Of a stretch of DNA of 7,652 nucleotides, positions 1 to 5,993 are shown one piece after another; position 1 is the first letter of the stretch; the number at the start of each line of letters is the position of its first letter. The stretch spans positions 1 through 7,652 of the forward strand of contig CALFMX010000038.1 of assembly GCA_937902565.1 (NCBI GenBank), in the 5' to 3' direction. Under the pieces are notes generated by a model, which was not told where the DNA came from, searched no databases, and was given only the letters and a program-made list of their open reading frames with translations. The position numbers and the translations under genes were made by a program. Source of the DNA: an uncultured Spirochaetales bacterium. GTDB lineage: Bacteria > Spirochaetota > Spirochaetia > Sphaerochaetales > Sphaerochaetaceae.

Positions 1-222
1 GTTGGTGTTGGCGACCGACTTGCCGCCACCGCCGAAGCCGATGCTGCGCTCCCACGGCGTACCGTCGGGAAGGGTCAGTGCATCCCATTCCGGGTTCGAG
101 GCCTTGGCATCGTAGTAGCTGCCGCGTACCGCCAGGCTGAGGCGATCCTTCAGCAGCGGACCGCTGAGGTACAGGTCGGTGGTGCGTGCATCGCCGAACT
201 GGTCATCCTGCTGCACCGTGAT
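1..222 (-). CDS. TonB-dependent receptor-like fragment, partial at both ends
   Basis: The minus strand is open from about position 240 down to 1, with codon boundaries at 1-3, 4-6 and so on. The translation includes YLSGPLLKDRLSLAVRGSYYD, then a stretch with NPEWDAL and PDGTPWERSIGF. The pattern of a beta-strand, SGPL, a short turn with DRL and another strand ending in RGSYY is typical of the barrel of outer-membrane siderophore receptors of the FepA/CirA type. No start or stop is present. Upstream of about 240 the similarity ends abruptly, because the DNA there codes for DnaB on the other strand. Such receptors are mainly proteobacterial and are out of place beside spirochaete-like genes, so this is either a transferred remnant or a chimeric contig end. 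The family call rests on remembered motif patterns only. The exact right edge is uncertain by about 20 nt. Confidence 0.5.
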   Translation of the reverse strand, partial: MTVQQDDQFGDARTTDLYLSGPLLKDRLSLAVRGSYYDAKASNPEWDALTLPDGTPWERSIGFGGGGKSVANTN

Positions 223-414
223 GTTGCCAAGAACCGTACCGACGATGAGGAGGAGCGGCGACGCAACAACATCCAGGAGACGAAGATCATCATGGCCAAG
301 AACCGTAACGGGGAGACCGGAGTCTTCTCACTGGCCTTTGTCAGCAACATCGTCCGCTTTGAGGAGATGGAGTATAGCCGGCCCTACGTAGCCGCTTCCA
401 ACCCTAACGCCTGA
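199..414 (+). CDS. dnaB: Replicative DNA helicase DnaB, C-terminal end (partial)
   Basis: The + strand frame ending in TGA at 412-414 reads LVILLHRD, then DDEEERRR, IQETKIIMAKNRNGETG and VFSLAFVSNIVRFEEMEY. This matches the end of the RecA-like domain of DnaB: the hydrophobic strand ending in HRD, the basic AKNRNGxTG loop that takes part in the hexamer interface, and the closing FxxxxxRFE strand. DnaB unwinds DNA at replication forks as a homohexamer. Only about the last 70 residues are present. The expected upstream residues (the SGxIEQDAD region) are missing, although the frame stays open to position 1. Left of about 199 the DNA reads better as a TonB receptor on the opposite strand. The gene is therefore truncated by a join, and its left edge is approximate. 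It ends tail to tail with rseP, overlapping it by 11 nt. Confidence 0.8.
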   Translation: MVILLHRDVAKNRTDDEEERRRNNIQETKIIMAKNRNGETGVFSLAFVSNIVRFEEMEYSRPYVAASNPNA

Positions 415-1789
415 GGGCGAGGGCATGCCTGAAATCGGTGAAGCTCAAGAATGCGAAGAAGAGCGCGATCATCACAAACCCGACAATCTGCAACACAAGA
501 TAGACGCGCGGCTTGATCTCTTTGCCGCTGACCCACTCGAAGAGCGCCATCACCAACTGACCGCCATCGAAGGCCGGTAGGGGGAAGAGATTGATGATGG
601 CAAGCGAGATCGAGACAACCCCCATCAGGTAGAGCAGGGCGTGGATCCCGCTGACCGGGTTCTGTTCAAAGCCCAAGGAAGCGATGTCACCGATCAGGAG
701 GGCCGAGCGGTTCATGCCGGTGACCGAGGTGTGCAAGTCACCGCCGCCAGGTTGTGAGAGACCGAAGAGCGAGTCGACCGTCTGCTCGGCTACGGCCAGG
801 CTCTGTACCACACCGCGGACCACGCTGAAACGTTCAGGGGTGCCGCTGCGGCGTGCAGAGGCGAGGCTGAAGCGATAGGCACTCCTGCCCCCGTCATCCC
901 GCTCCGGGGTGAAGGTGATGGAGAGGGGGGGGCCGTCACGCTCGATGCCCAGGGTGACCTGACGTCCATCGACCGGCAGGAGGGAGAGCAGGTCAAGGTG
1001 GTTCTCCACCGTCTGGTCGTCCACTGAGATGATCCGGTCACCGGCAAGGAGGCCTGCGCGCTCCTCACGGCTTGAGGGGCGTACGCTGCCGACAACCGCC
1101 TCCTGCATCACAGCAAGCCCCCAACGATAGGTGTCGTCTCCCCGGACCTCACCCTCGACGAGGAAGGTCAGCTCCCGATCACCCCTCAGGACCGTGAAGC
1201 GTTCGATACCCGATGAGCGGGCAAGCAGCGTCTCCAACTCCTCCCAGTCCCGCACCTCGGCGCCGCTGAGCGCCGTGATCACATCCCCGGTGCGGATACC
1301 CGCCTTCCAGGCGGGGCTGGTGTTGGTTCCAAAGAGGGACTCATAGGTATTGGTCGTGGCAACGCGTGCTTCGGTGGAGATGAGGGTGAAGGGGAGGACC
1401 GCCAAAAGTGCGTAGAGGAGGATGGCGAAGATGACGTTGAAGAGGACACCGCCGAGGTAGGTGGCGATCCGTTTTGCCGGGTGTGCCCCGTAGTAGGAGC
1501 CCTCTTCGGTGTGGCGGAAGGTGTTGCCCTTGTAGCGCAGGGCGCGCTCCAGATCCTCGGAGCCCTTGAGGCGGCAGTAGCCTCCCACCGGCACCATGCT
1601 GAGGCGCAGTTCGGTCCCTCTAATTTGGGTGGAGATGAGTTTCGGCCCGAAGCCGAATGAGAAGACCTCGACGCCGATGCCCATGAGCGATGCCATGACC
1701 AGATGGCCCGTCTCATGGATGAGGACCACCACGCTGATGCCCGCCAAGCCGATGAGATACTTCAGCAGCAGGGGCCAGAGCGCACTCAT
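404..1789 (-). CDS. rseP: RseP-family site-2 intramembrane zinc metalloprotease
   Basis: This 461-residue membrane protein belongs to the S2P family. In better-studied bacteria its relatives cleave anti-sigma factors and leftover signal peptides inside the inner membrane. The zinc motif HETGH lies at residues 25-29 within the first membrane helix, followed by the conserved MVPVGGY hairpin (65-71). A second helix is near 110-135. There are two periplasmic PDZ-like domains, about 150-215 (GIRTGDVITAL) and 230-310 (GLLAGDRIISV). The second active-site motif, NLFPLPAFDGGQ, is near 400-411, with the zinc-binding Asp at about 408, followed by a last helix. The ATG at 1789 overlaps the dxr stop as ATGA. 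No Shine-Dalgarno sequence is visible, so translation is probably coupled to dxr. The frame stays open for 26 more codons upstream inside dxr, but that stretch looks like shadow sequence. The TAG stop overlaps convergent dnaB. The natural substrate cannot be told from the sequence. Confidence 0.93.
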   Translation of the reverse strand: MSALWPLLLKYLIGLAGISVVVLIHETGHLVMASLMGIGVEVFSFGFGPKLISTQIRGTELRLSMVPVGGYCRLKGSEDLERALRYKGNTFRHTEEGSYYGAHPAKRIATYLGGVLFNVIFAILLYALLAVLPFTLISTEARVATTNTYESLFGTNTSPAWKAGIRTGDVITALSGAEVRDWEELETLLARSSGIERFTVLRGDRELTFLVEGEVRGDDTYRWGLAVMQEAVVGSVRPSSREERAGLLAGDRIISVDDQTVENHLDLLSLLPVDGRQVTLGIERDGPPLSITFTPERDDGGRSAYRFSLASARRSGTPERFSVVRGVVQSLAVAEQTVDSLFGLSQPGGGDLHTSVTGMNRSALLIGDIASLGFEQNPVSGIHALLYLMGVVSISLAIINLFPLPAFDGGQLVMALFEWVSGKEIKPRVYLVLQIVGFVMIALFFAFLSFTDFRHALALRR

Positions 1790-2979
1790 AGCAGGCTCTG
1801 GGCGAGGTGGCGAGCCCTGGTGTCGACCTCGACGATCTGCTGATAGGAGGTGATGGTGCCCTCCCATTCATGGTCGACGGTACGCCGTACCACATCGATC
1901 ATCACAGGGTAGGGGATGGTGCCTTCGAGGAAGGCGGCGACGGCCACCTCGTCGGCAGCGTTGAAGGCGATGGTGCTGAGGTCCCCCCGCCTGAGGATCT
2001 CGAAGGCGAGGCCCAAGAGGGGGAAGCGATCCAGGTCAGGCCGCTCGAAGCTCAACGAGAGGGCGTCGAAGTCGAGACGGTCGACGATATCCTCAGGCCC
2101 GTCGAGCAGCGCGCCGATGATGGCGAGACTCATGTCGGGCTTGCTCAGCTGGGCGTAGACGGCACCATCGGTGGTACGGATCATCGAGTGGACGATCGAT
2201 TGCGGGTGGACGACCACCTCGATCTCATCACCGGAGAAGCCGAAGAGGTAGGATGCCTCGATGACCTCGAGGGCCTTGTTGGCCAGGGTTGCGCTGTCAA
2301 TGGTGATCTTCTTCCCCATCTGCCAGGTAGGGTGGGCAAGGGCATCCGCTGCCTTCAGGTGGGCAAAGCGGGCACTCTCGAGGGTGCGGAACGGTCCCCC
2401 GCTGGCGGTGAGGATCAAGGATCGCACGTGCTCTTTCTTATGCCCCTTGAGCAGGGAGGCGAGGGCGGAGTGCTCACTATCGACGGGGATTATGCGGCAG
2501 TTATGCCTACAGGCAGTCTCGAAGAGCAGCGCCCCTCCACAGATGACGGACTCCTTGTTGGCCAGGGCGAGGTCGATGCCCCGCTCAAGGACTGCAAGCG
2601 AGGCCCTGAGGCCGGCAAAGCCACTGATGGCATTGAGTACGATATCGACCGGATGCTCATCGAGCATGGCCACAAGACCTTCAAAGCCGTGGTAGAGTCC
2701 CTCGTATGGAGTCCCCGTCGAGCAGAGCGCCTCAGCAGAGAATTCACGCCCATCGGCGATGAGGCGATCGACACTGGTATGGGAGGTGAGTGAGACGACA
2801 GAGAGGGGGAGGGCGTGTGTTCTTATGGCGGTGAGGGTCGTCTGTCCTATCGAGCCGCTGGAGCCCAGGATGGCCACGCGGTCGCCGGGCTGCACGTCGA
2901 AATCGATGCCCTGCAGCACATGGTGATCGCCGAAGCGCTTGTGGAGGCCGCTGGAGCCCAGGATAGCGATGCGTTTCAT
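1786..2979 (-). CDS. dxr: 1-deoxy-D-xylulose 5-phosphate reductoisomerase with a 31-residue ABC-ATPase-like insertion
   Basis: Dxr converts DXP to 2-C-methyl-D-erythritol 4-phosphate with NADPH and a divalent metal, the committed step of the MEP isoprenoid pathway. Family motifs present in order are: the NADPH loop GSSGSIG (39-45), ANKESVICGG, the metal/substrate motif VDSEHSAL, LTASGGPFR, HPTWQMGKKITIDSATLANK, VVHPQSIVHSMI and AQLSKPDMS. The frame gives 397 residues, which looks normal, but only 366 belong to Dxr. Residues 12-42 are an insertion that begins LHKRFGDHHVLQGID and ends GDRVAILGSSG, so MKRIAILGSSG is followed by a second near-copy of the same loop. The second copy still supplies a complete strand and GSSGSIG loop, so the enzyme could be active, but this is not known. 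The ATG at 2979 overlaps the cdsA stop as ATGA and has no visible ribosome-binding site, which suggests coupled translation. The TGA overlaps the rseP start. Confidence 0.93.
   Translation of the reverse strand: MKRIAILGSSGLHKRFGDHHVLQGIDFDVQPGDRVAILGSSGSIGQTTLTAIRTHALPLSVVSLTSHTSVDRLIADGREFSAEALCSTGTPYEGLYHGFEGLVAMLDEHPVDIVLNAISGFAGLRASLAVLERGIDLALANKESVICGGALLFETACRHNCRIIPVDSEHSALASLLKGHKKEHVRSLILTASGGPFRTLESARFAHLKAADALAHPTWQMGKKITIDSATLANKALEVIEASYLFGFSGDEIEVVVHPQSIVHSMIRTTDGAVYAQLSKPDMSLAIIGALLDGPEDIVDRLDFDALSLSFERPDLDRFPLLGLAFEILRRGDLSTIAFNAADEVAVAAFLEGTIPYPVMIDVVRRTVDHEWEGTITSYQQIVEVDTRARHLAQSLL
2854..2871. repeat. 18-bp direct repeat, copy 1 (inner edge of dxr insertion)
   Basis: GCCGCTGGAGCCCAGGAT on the + strand is identical to 2947-2964, 93 nt away. 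On the coding strand it encodes ILGSSG. Similarity continues over 27 nt (2854-2880 against 2947-2973) with three mismatches, encoding RVAILGSSG here and RIAILGSSG in the other copy. Confidence 0.95.
2854..2946 (-). other. 93-nt in-frame insertion in dxr resembling an ABC-transporter ATPase N-terminus
   Basis: The 31 inserted codons read LHKRFGDHHVLQGID, then FDVQPGDRVAILGSSG. In amino-acid-importer ATPases (HisP/GlnQ type) the same layout occurs: LHKxFGxxxVLxGIxxxVxxGDxVxIIGSSGSGKST, running from the first strand to the Walker A loop. The following residues here are SIGQTTL, which are Dxr and not the GKST of Walker A, so no ATP site is formed. Because both ends carry the same 18 bp, the insertion can equally be placed up to 18 nt to the right. 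What is seen is the repeat and the duplicated loop. The ABC origin is inferred from motif pattern. Confidence 0.75.
2947..2964. repeat. 18-bp direct repeat, copy 2 (near the dxr start)
   Basis: This is the second identical copy of GCCGCTGGAGCCCAGGAT. It lies in codons 6-11 of dxr and probably represents the native start of the gene, since MKRIAILGSSGSIGQTTL would be the normal uninterrupted Dxr N-terminus. Confidence 0.95.
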
Positions 2980-3815
2980 AGGATTGTCAGCAGGAGGTAG
3001 AAGATCGGGGCGCCCACGAGCATCGAGTCGATCGAATCGAGGAGGCCGCCACGACCCGGGATGAGGTGGCCGCTGTCCTTGACATCGACCGAACGCTTGA
3101 AGGCGCTCTCGATGAGGTCCCCGATATTGGCAGCCGTGGCGGTGGCGAGGCTGATGACCAGGACGGCGGGAATCGAGTACTGCCCCTTGATAGCGGGCAC
3201 GAAGAGGCAGAAGAGCAGGCCGAGCGCCATGGCGCTGAGGGTGCCTCCGACAAAGCCTGCAACGGACTTGTTGGGGCTTACCTTCACCACCCCCCGGTTG
3301 CCCTTGCCGAGCCACATGCCGAAGAGGAAGGCGAAGACGTCATTGCCGAAGATCAGGAGGAAGAAGAGGAGCAGGGCCTCGGGAGCAAACGTGAACGAGG
3401 TAAGGCGCTGGATGTAGGTGATCAGAAGGCCTGGATAGATGATGAGGAAGGCCTTGGCGCTGATGCGCCCGAGCGACCCCTTGAAGTGGTCCGACGACCC
3501 GGAGAAGATCTCTATGGTGAAGAAGGTCAAGGCAAGGGCGATCATCGTCAAATTGACGATGGGCTGGGTCACGTGATACTCAAGATCGATCCACTGTGCC
3601 AGTGGCATCAGGCCGATGAGGAGGGGAACACTGCGGTTGAGGTGGACCGAGGCCTTCGCAAAGATGCCATGCATCTCGAAGGCCGATGCCACGGCAGCCA
3701 CGAGCGCAAGGGCGGAGAGCGCTGCATAGGAGTGGTGGGGCAAGAAATAGATTATAACGAAGATGGTGGGTAGGGCGATCGTTGTGGTCAGGACCCTCTT
3801 TGCCATTGATGTCAC
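2976..3815 (-). CDS. cdsA: Phosphatidate cytidylyltransferase (CDP-diglyceride synthase)
   Basis: CdsA joins CTP and phosphatidic acid to make CDP-diacylglycerol, the precursor of membrane phospholipids, at the inner membrane. The 279-residue protein is mostly hydrophobic, with about eight membrane segments. It ends with the family signature at about 237-263: SAFKR, then KDSGHLIPGRGGLLDSIDS. The family usually has PGHGG followed by LDRxD; here the His is Arg and the Arg is Ser, so these are substitutions, while the acidic metal-binding residues are kept. The GTG start at 3815 overlaps the uppS stop as GTGA and sits 4 nt after GGAGGTG. An ATG three codons later (3806) is possible but lies 13 nt from that site. 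The TGA overlaps the dxr start by 4 nt. The position between uppS and dxr fits the common lipid-synthesis cluster. Confidence 0.95.
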   Translation of the reverse strand: MTSMAKRVLTTTIALPTIFVIIYFLPHHSYAALSALALVAAVASAFEMHGIFAKASVHLNRSVPLLIGLMPLAQWIDLEYHVTQPIVNLTMIALALTFFTIEIFSGSSDHFKGSLGRISAKAFLIIYPGLLITYIQRLTSFTFAPEALLLFFLLIFGNDVFAFLFGMWLGKGNRGVVKVSPNKSVAGFVGGTLSAMALGLLFCLFVPAIKGQYSIPAVLVISLATATAANIGDLIESAFKRSVDVKDSGHLIPGRGGLLDSIDSMLVGAPIFYLLLTIL

Positions 3816-4510
3816 TCAACACCTCCAAATTTCCTGACCCGCAGGCGGTAGTCACGGCACACTGCCTTGATCTCTTCGGCACCCCAGTCCGGCCAAAGTT
3901 TCTCGTAGAAGGCGAGTTCAGCGTAGGCGCTCTCCCACAAGAGGAAGTTGCTCAGTCGCTGTTCATCCGCGCTCCTCACTATCATATCCACGACAGGAAG
4001 ATCGGGCAAGTCCAAGTTTTGTCCGATCTCCTCCTCACTGACCTCCTGGGCGCCGCTCTTTTTGAGTGCCCGTCCCACCGCCCGGCAGATTTCGTCACGC
4101 CCGCCGTAGTTGATCGCTATGACCGCGGTTATGGCACTGTTGTCCTTCGTTGCCTCTTCGGTCCTCGCTATGGCATCCCGCACCTCAGGTGGCAGGGCCT
4201 GCAGATCACCGCGGGCGCGAATGCGGATTCCATGGCGGTTATAGAAGGAGAGTTCACCGTGGAGCTTGGAGACGATGAGATGCATCAGATAGGCAACCTC
4301 CTGCTCGCTTCGCTTCCAGTTCTCGGTAGAGAAGGTGTAGAAGGTGACCACCTCGATGCCTTGTTCCTTGGCCTCGATGATGACACGCTTGAGTGCCTTG
4401 AGCCCCTCGACGTGTCCGGCTGTGCGTGGAAGCGATCGCTTCTTCGCCCACCGGCCGTTGCCATCCATGATGATACCCAGATGTCTGGGCCCAGAGGCGC
4501 TCGTGGGCAT
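3812..4510 (-). CDS. uppS: Undecaprenyl diphosphate synthase
   Basis: UppS is a cis-prenyltransferase that extends farnesyl diphosphate with isopentenyl units to C55 undecaprenyl diphosphate, the lipid carrier for peptidoglycan. The 232-residue protein has all the main motifs: IMDGNGRWA at about 14-22 with catalytic Asp16, GH further on, TFYTFSTENWKRS, INYGGRDEI, and RLSNFLLWESAYAEL near the C-terminus. The pyrophosphate-binding segment reads VRSADEQR where relatives usually have IRTSGE or IRTGGE, so the small Gly is an Asp here; both Arg residues and the Glu are kept. The ATG at 4510 is placed by the family's N-terminal length and by GGAG 7 nt upstream. It starts 1 nt after the frr stop and ends in the GTGA overlap with cdsA. 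The more upstream ATG at 4567 would add 19 residues read inside frr and is unlikely. Confidence 0.95.
   Translation of the reverse strand: MPTSASGPRHLGIIMDGNGRWAKKRSLPRTAGHVEGLKALKRVIIEAKEQGIEVVTFYTFSTENWKRSEQEVAYLMHLIVSKLHGELSFYNRHGIRIRARGDLQALPPEVRDAIARTEEATKDNSAITAVIAINYGGRDEICRAVGRALKKSGAQEVSEEEIGQNLDLPDLPVVDMIVRSADEQRLSNFLLWESAYAELAFYEKLWPDWGAEEIKAVCRDYRLRVRKFGGVE
3820..3826 (-). promoter_or_regulatory. Ribosome-binding site for cdsA inside the end of uppS
   Basis: GGAGGTG lies 4 nt before the GTG at 3815 and 13 nt before the ATG at 3806. The spacing favours the GTG that overlaps the uppS stop. Confidence 0.65.
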
Positions 4511-4511
4511 G

Positions 4512-5066
4512 TCAGATCTCCATGATTTCCTTCTCCTTTTCATCGGAGATGGAGTTGATCTTCTCAATGAAGGAGTCGGTCAGTTTCTGGACCCTGTTCT
4601 CTCCATCCTTCAGCTCATCCTCGCTGATCTCGCTTGCCTTCTCCAGGCGCTTGAGTTCGTCGATTGCCTCACGGCGGATGTTGCGCATGGCGACCCGGCT
4701 CTGCTCTGCCGTTGCCTTGGCACCCTTTACCAGCTGCTTGCGCCGATCCTCGTTGAGGGGAGGGAAGTTGAGGCGGATGAGCTTGCCGTCGTTGTTCGGC
4801 GGCAGTCCGAGGTCACTCTTGAGGATTGCACGCTCGATGGCACTGAGTACGCTCTTGTCCCACGGTTGGATGACGATGGTCCTCGCCTCGGGGACACTGA
4901 TCGTGGCGACCTGGTTGATCGGGGTTTCGGCGCCATAGTAGTCCACCCGAATCTTGTCGAGGAGGGTGGTGGAGGCCCGTCCGGTCCTGAGGCCATCAAA
5001 CTCCCTGGAAAGACTCTCCAGGCTCTTCTGCATCTTGCTTTCGCACGTCTCCAATACTTGTTGCAT
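4512..5066 (-). CDS. frr: Ribosome recycling factor
   Basis: RRF splits the post-termination ribosome together with EF-G so that its subunits can be reused. The 184-residue length matches the family (about 185). The sequence contains the three-helix-bundle motifs LRTGRAST (26-33), KSDLGLPPNNDGKLIRLNFP, LNEDRRKQLVK and NIRREA. It ends in a charged helix rich in Glu and Lys. The ATG at 5066 is chosen because GGAG (5073-5076) lies 6 nt upstream. A TTG four codons earlier would itself be part of that ribosome-binding site. The stop is separated from the uppS ATG by a single nucleotide. A 66-nt spacer with a strong hairpin separates it from tsf, which may allow expression to differ from the ribosomal genes. 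Confidence 0.97.
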   Translation of the reverse strand: MQQVLETCESKMQKSLESLSREFDGLRTGRASTTLLDKIRVDYYGAETPINQVATISVPEARTIVIQPWDKSVLSAIERAILKSDLGLPPNNDGKLIRLNFPPLNEDRRKQLVKGAKATAEQSRVAMRNIRREAIDELKRLEKASEISEDELKDGENRVQKLTDSFIEKINSISDEKEKEIMEI

Positions 5067-5072
5067 ATAGTT

Positions 5073-5076
5073 CTCC
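5073..5076 (-). promoter_or_regulatory. Ribosome-binding site deciding the frr start
   Basis: GGAG on the minus strand lies 6 nt before the ATG at 5066. It overlaps the alternative in-frame TTG at 5078, which rules against that longer start. Confidence 0.75.
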
Positions 5077-5090
5077 AATACAAAGACGAG

Positions 5091-5114
5091 TGCCGCTCAC
5101 AGGTGTGAGCGGCA
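5091..5114 (-). terminator. Intergenic hairpin between tsf and frr (attenuator or processing site)
   Basis: TGCCGCTCAC and GTGAGCGGCA form a perfect 10-bp stem around a 4-nt loop, beginning 18 nt after the tsf stop. On the transcribed strand it is followed by CTCGTCTTTGTATT, which has T residues but no clean T-run, so it is a weak terminator at best. Its place after the ribosomal genes suggests partial termination or RNA end protection that lowers expression of frr and the lipid genes. The hairpin is seen directly; the role is inferred. Confidence 0.6.
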
Positions 5115-5132
5115 TCCGTATCATTCAATCTC

Positions 5133-5984
5133 TCAAACGGGGCAGGAGGCTACACCTGCACGCAGGAATGCATACTCCTTGATTGCAAGCGTGCCACCGG
5201 CGGCCTTCTCCACTTCGGCCAACTTCTTTGCAACGGTCAACGAGTCATCCTTGACGAACTCCTGCTGCATGAAGCAGATCTCGGCAAGGTGCTTGGCGAG
5301 CTTGCCTTTGACGATGCCGGCCTGGACCTTCGCGGGTTTGTCGAGCTTTGCAACCTGGGCGGCAAAGATCCCCTCCTGCTCCTTCACGTATGCCGGGTCG
5401 ACGCTGGAGACGTCGAGGAAGGCGGGGGTGTTGGCAGCGACGTGGAGGGCACAGTCGTTGGTGAACTCCTTGACCAGGTCATTGGCAAAGAGCTCCTTGC
5501 GGTCGGCCTTGAAGATCACGAGGACGGCAAGGCTGCCGTTGCCATGGACGTAGGAGGAGGCGTACTCGTTCTCACCGATTTCGTAGAGGCAGACACTCTT
5601 GAGTGACATGTTCTCCTTGATGGTGGTGATCAGGTCGTTAACCATTCCATTGAGCTCGTCATTGACCTCGTTGTACCCCTTCTCAAGGGCTACGGTGCAA
5701 ATATTCTCACCCAGCTCGGCGAATTGGGCGTTGCCGGCGACGAAGTCGGTCTCACAGGTGAGTTCGACCAAGACGGCCCTGGTGTCTGCAACCTTCACGA
5801 AGACACGGCCGTTGTCAGTGGCGCGATCCTGGCGGTTCGCGATGGCGGCGAGCCCCATCTCCTTGAGCAGGCGCTCGGCTGCGTCAAAATCCCCGTCTGC
5901 CTTCACCAGCGCCTTCTTGCAATCCATCATGCCCGCCCCAGTGAGGTCGCGCAGTTTCTTTACTACATCAGCGGTAATAGCCAT
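5133..5984 (-). CDS. tsf: Translation elongation factor Ts
   Basis: EF-Ts is the nucleotide-exchange factor that removes GDP from EF-Tu. The 283-residue protein begins with the UBA-like domain (VVKKLRDLTGAGMMDCKKAL, about 8-26). It carries the EF-Tu-contacting TDFVAGN at 79-85, where many relatives have TDFVARN, so the loop's Arg is Gly. The two core subdomains follow, with HVAANTPAFLDVSSVD and CFMQQEFVKDDSLTV marking the second. The ATG at 5984 has AAGGAG (5990-5995) 5 nt upstream; the GTG two codons earlier overlaps that site and is rejected. It follows rpsB after 9 nt, the usual pairing. The ribosome-binding site overlaps the rpsB stop codon, so the two genes are probably translated in step. 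Confidence 0.97.
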   Translation of the reverse strand: MAITADVVKKLRDLTGAGMMDCKKALVKADGDFDAAERLLKEMGLAAIANRQDRATDNGRVFVKVADTRAVLVELTCETDFVAGNAQFAELGENICTVALEKGYNEVNDELNGMVNDLITTIKENMSLKSVCLYEIGENEYASSYVHGNGSLAVLVIFKADRKELFANDLVKEFTNDCALHVAANTPAFLDVSSVDPAYVKEQEGIFAAQVAKLDKPAKVQAGIVKGKLAKHLAEICFMQQEFVKDDSLTVAKKLAEVEKAAGGTLAIKEYAFLRAGVASCPV

Positions 5985-5993
5985 GTTCACTCC

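Noticed and set aside
1790..1867. Upstream extension of rseP by 26 residues
   Set aside because: The stretch is His/Arg/Pro-rich and read inside dxr; the protease normally starts just before its first membrane helix, as MSALWPLL does.
1807..2793. Long open frame of 328 codons on the + strand opposite dxr
   Set aside because: It lies wholly antisense to a well-conserved dxr, its translation is Gly/Glu/Asp-rich with no recognisable domain, and GC-rich coding DNA commonly gives such shadow frames.
2854..2946. A functional ABC-type ATP-binding site inside Dxr
   Set aside because: The loop continues as GSSGSIGQTT and not GSSGSGKST, so the Walker A Lys is absent, and no Walker B or signature motif follows.
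2980..3315. Upstream extension of the dxr frame to an ATG at 3315
   Set aside because: The added residues are Arg/Gly/Pro-rich and are read out of frame inside cdsA; Dxr proteins begin right at MKRIAILG, and the ATGA overlap with cdsA supports 2979.
3066..4525. Open frames of 235 and 247 codons on the + strand opposite cdsA and uppS
   Set aside because: Both are antisense to conserved genes, show no domain and no convincing start site, and have biased composition typical of shadow frames.
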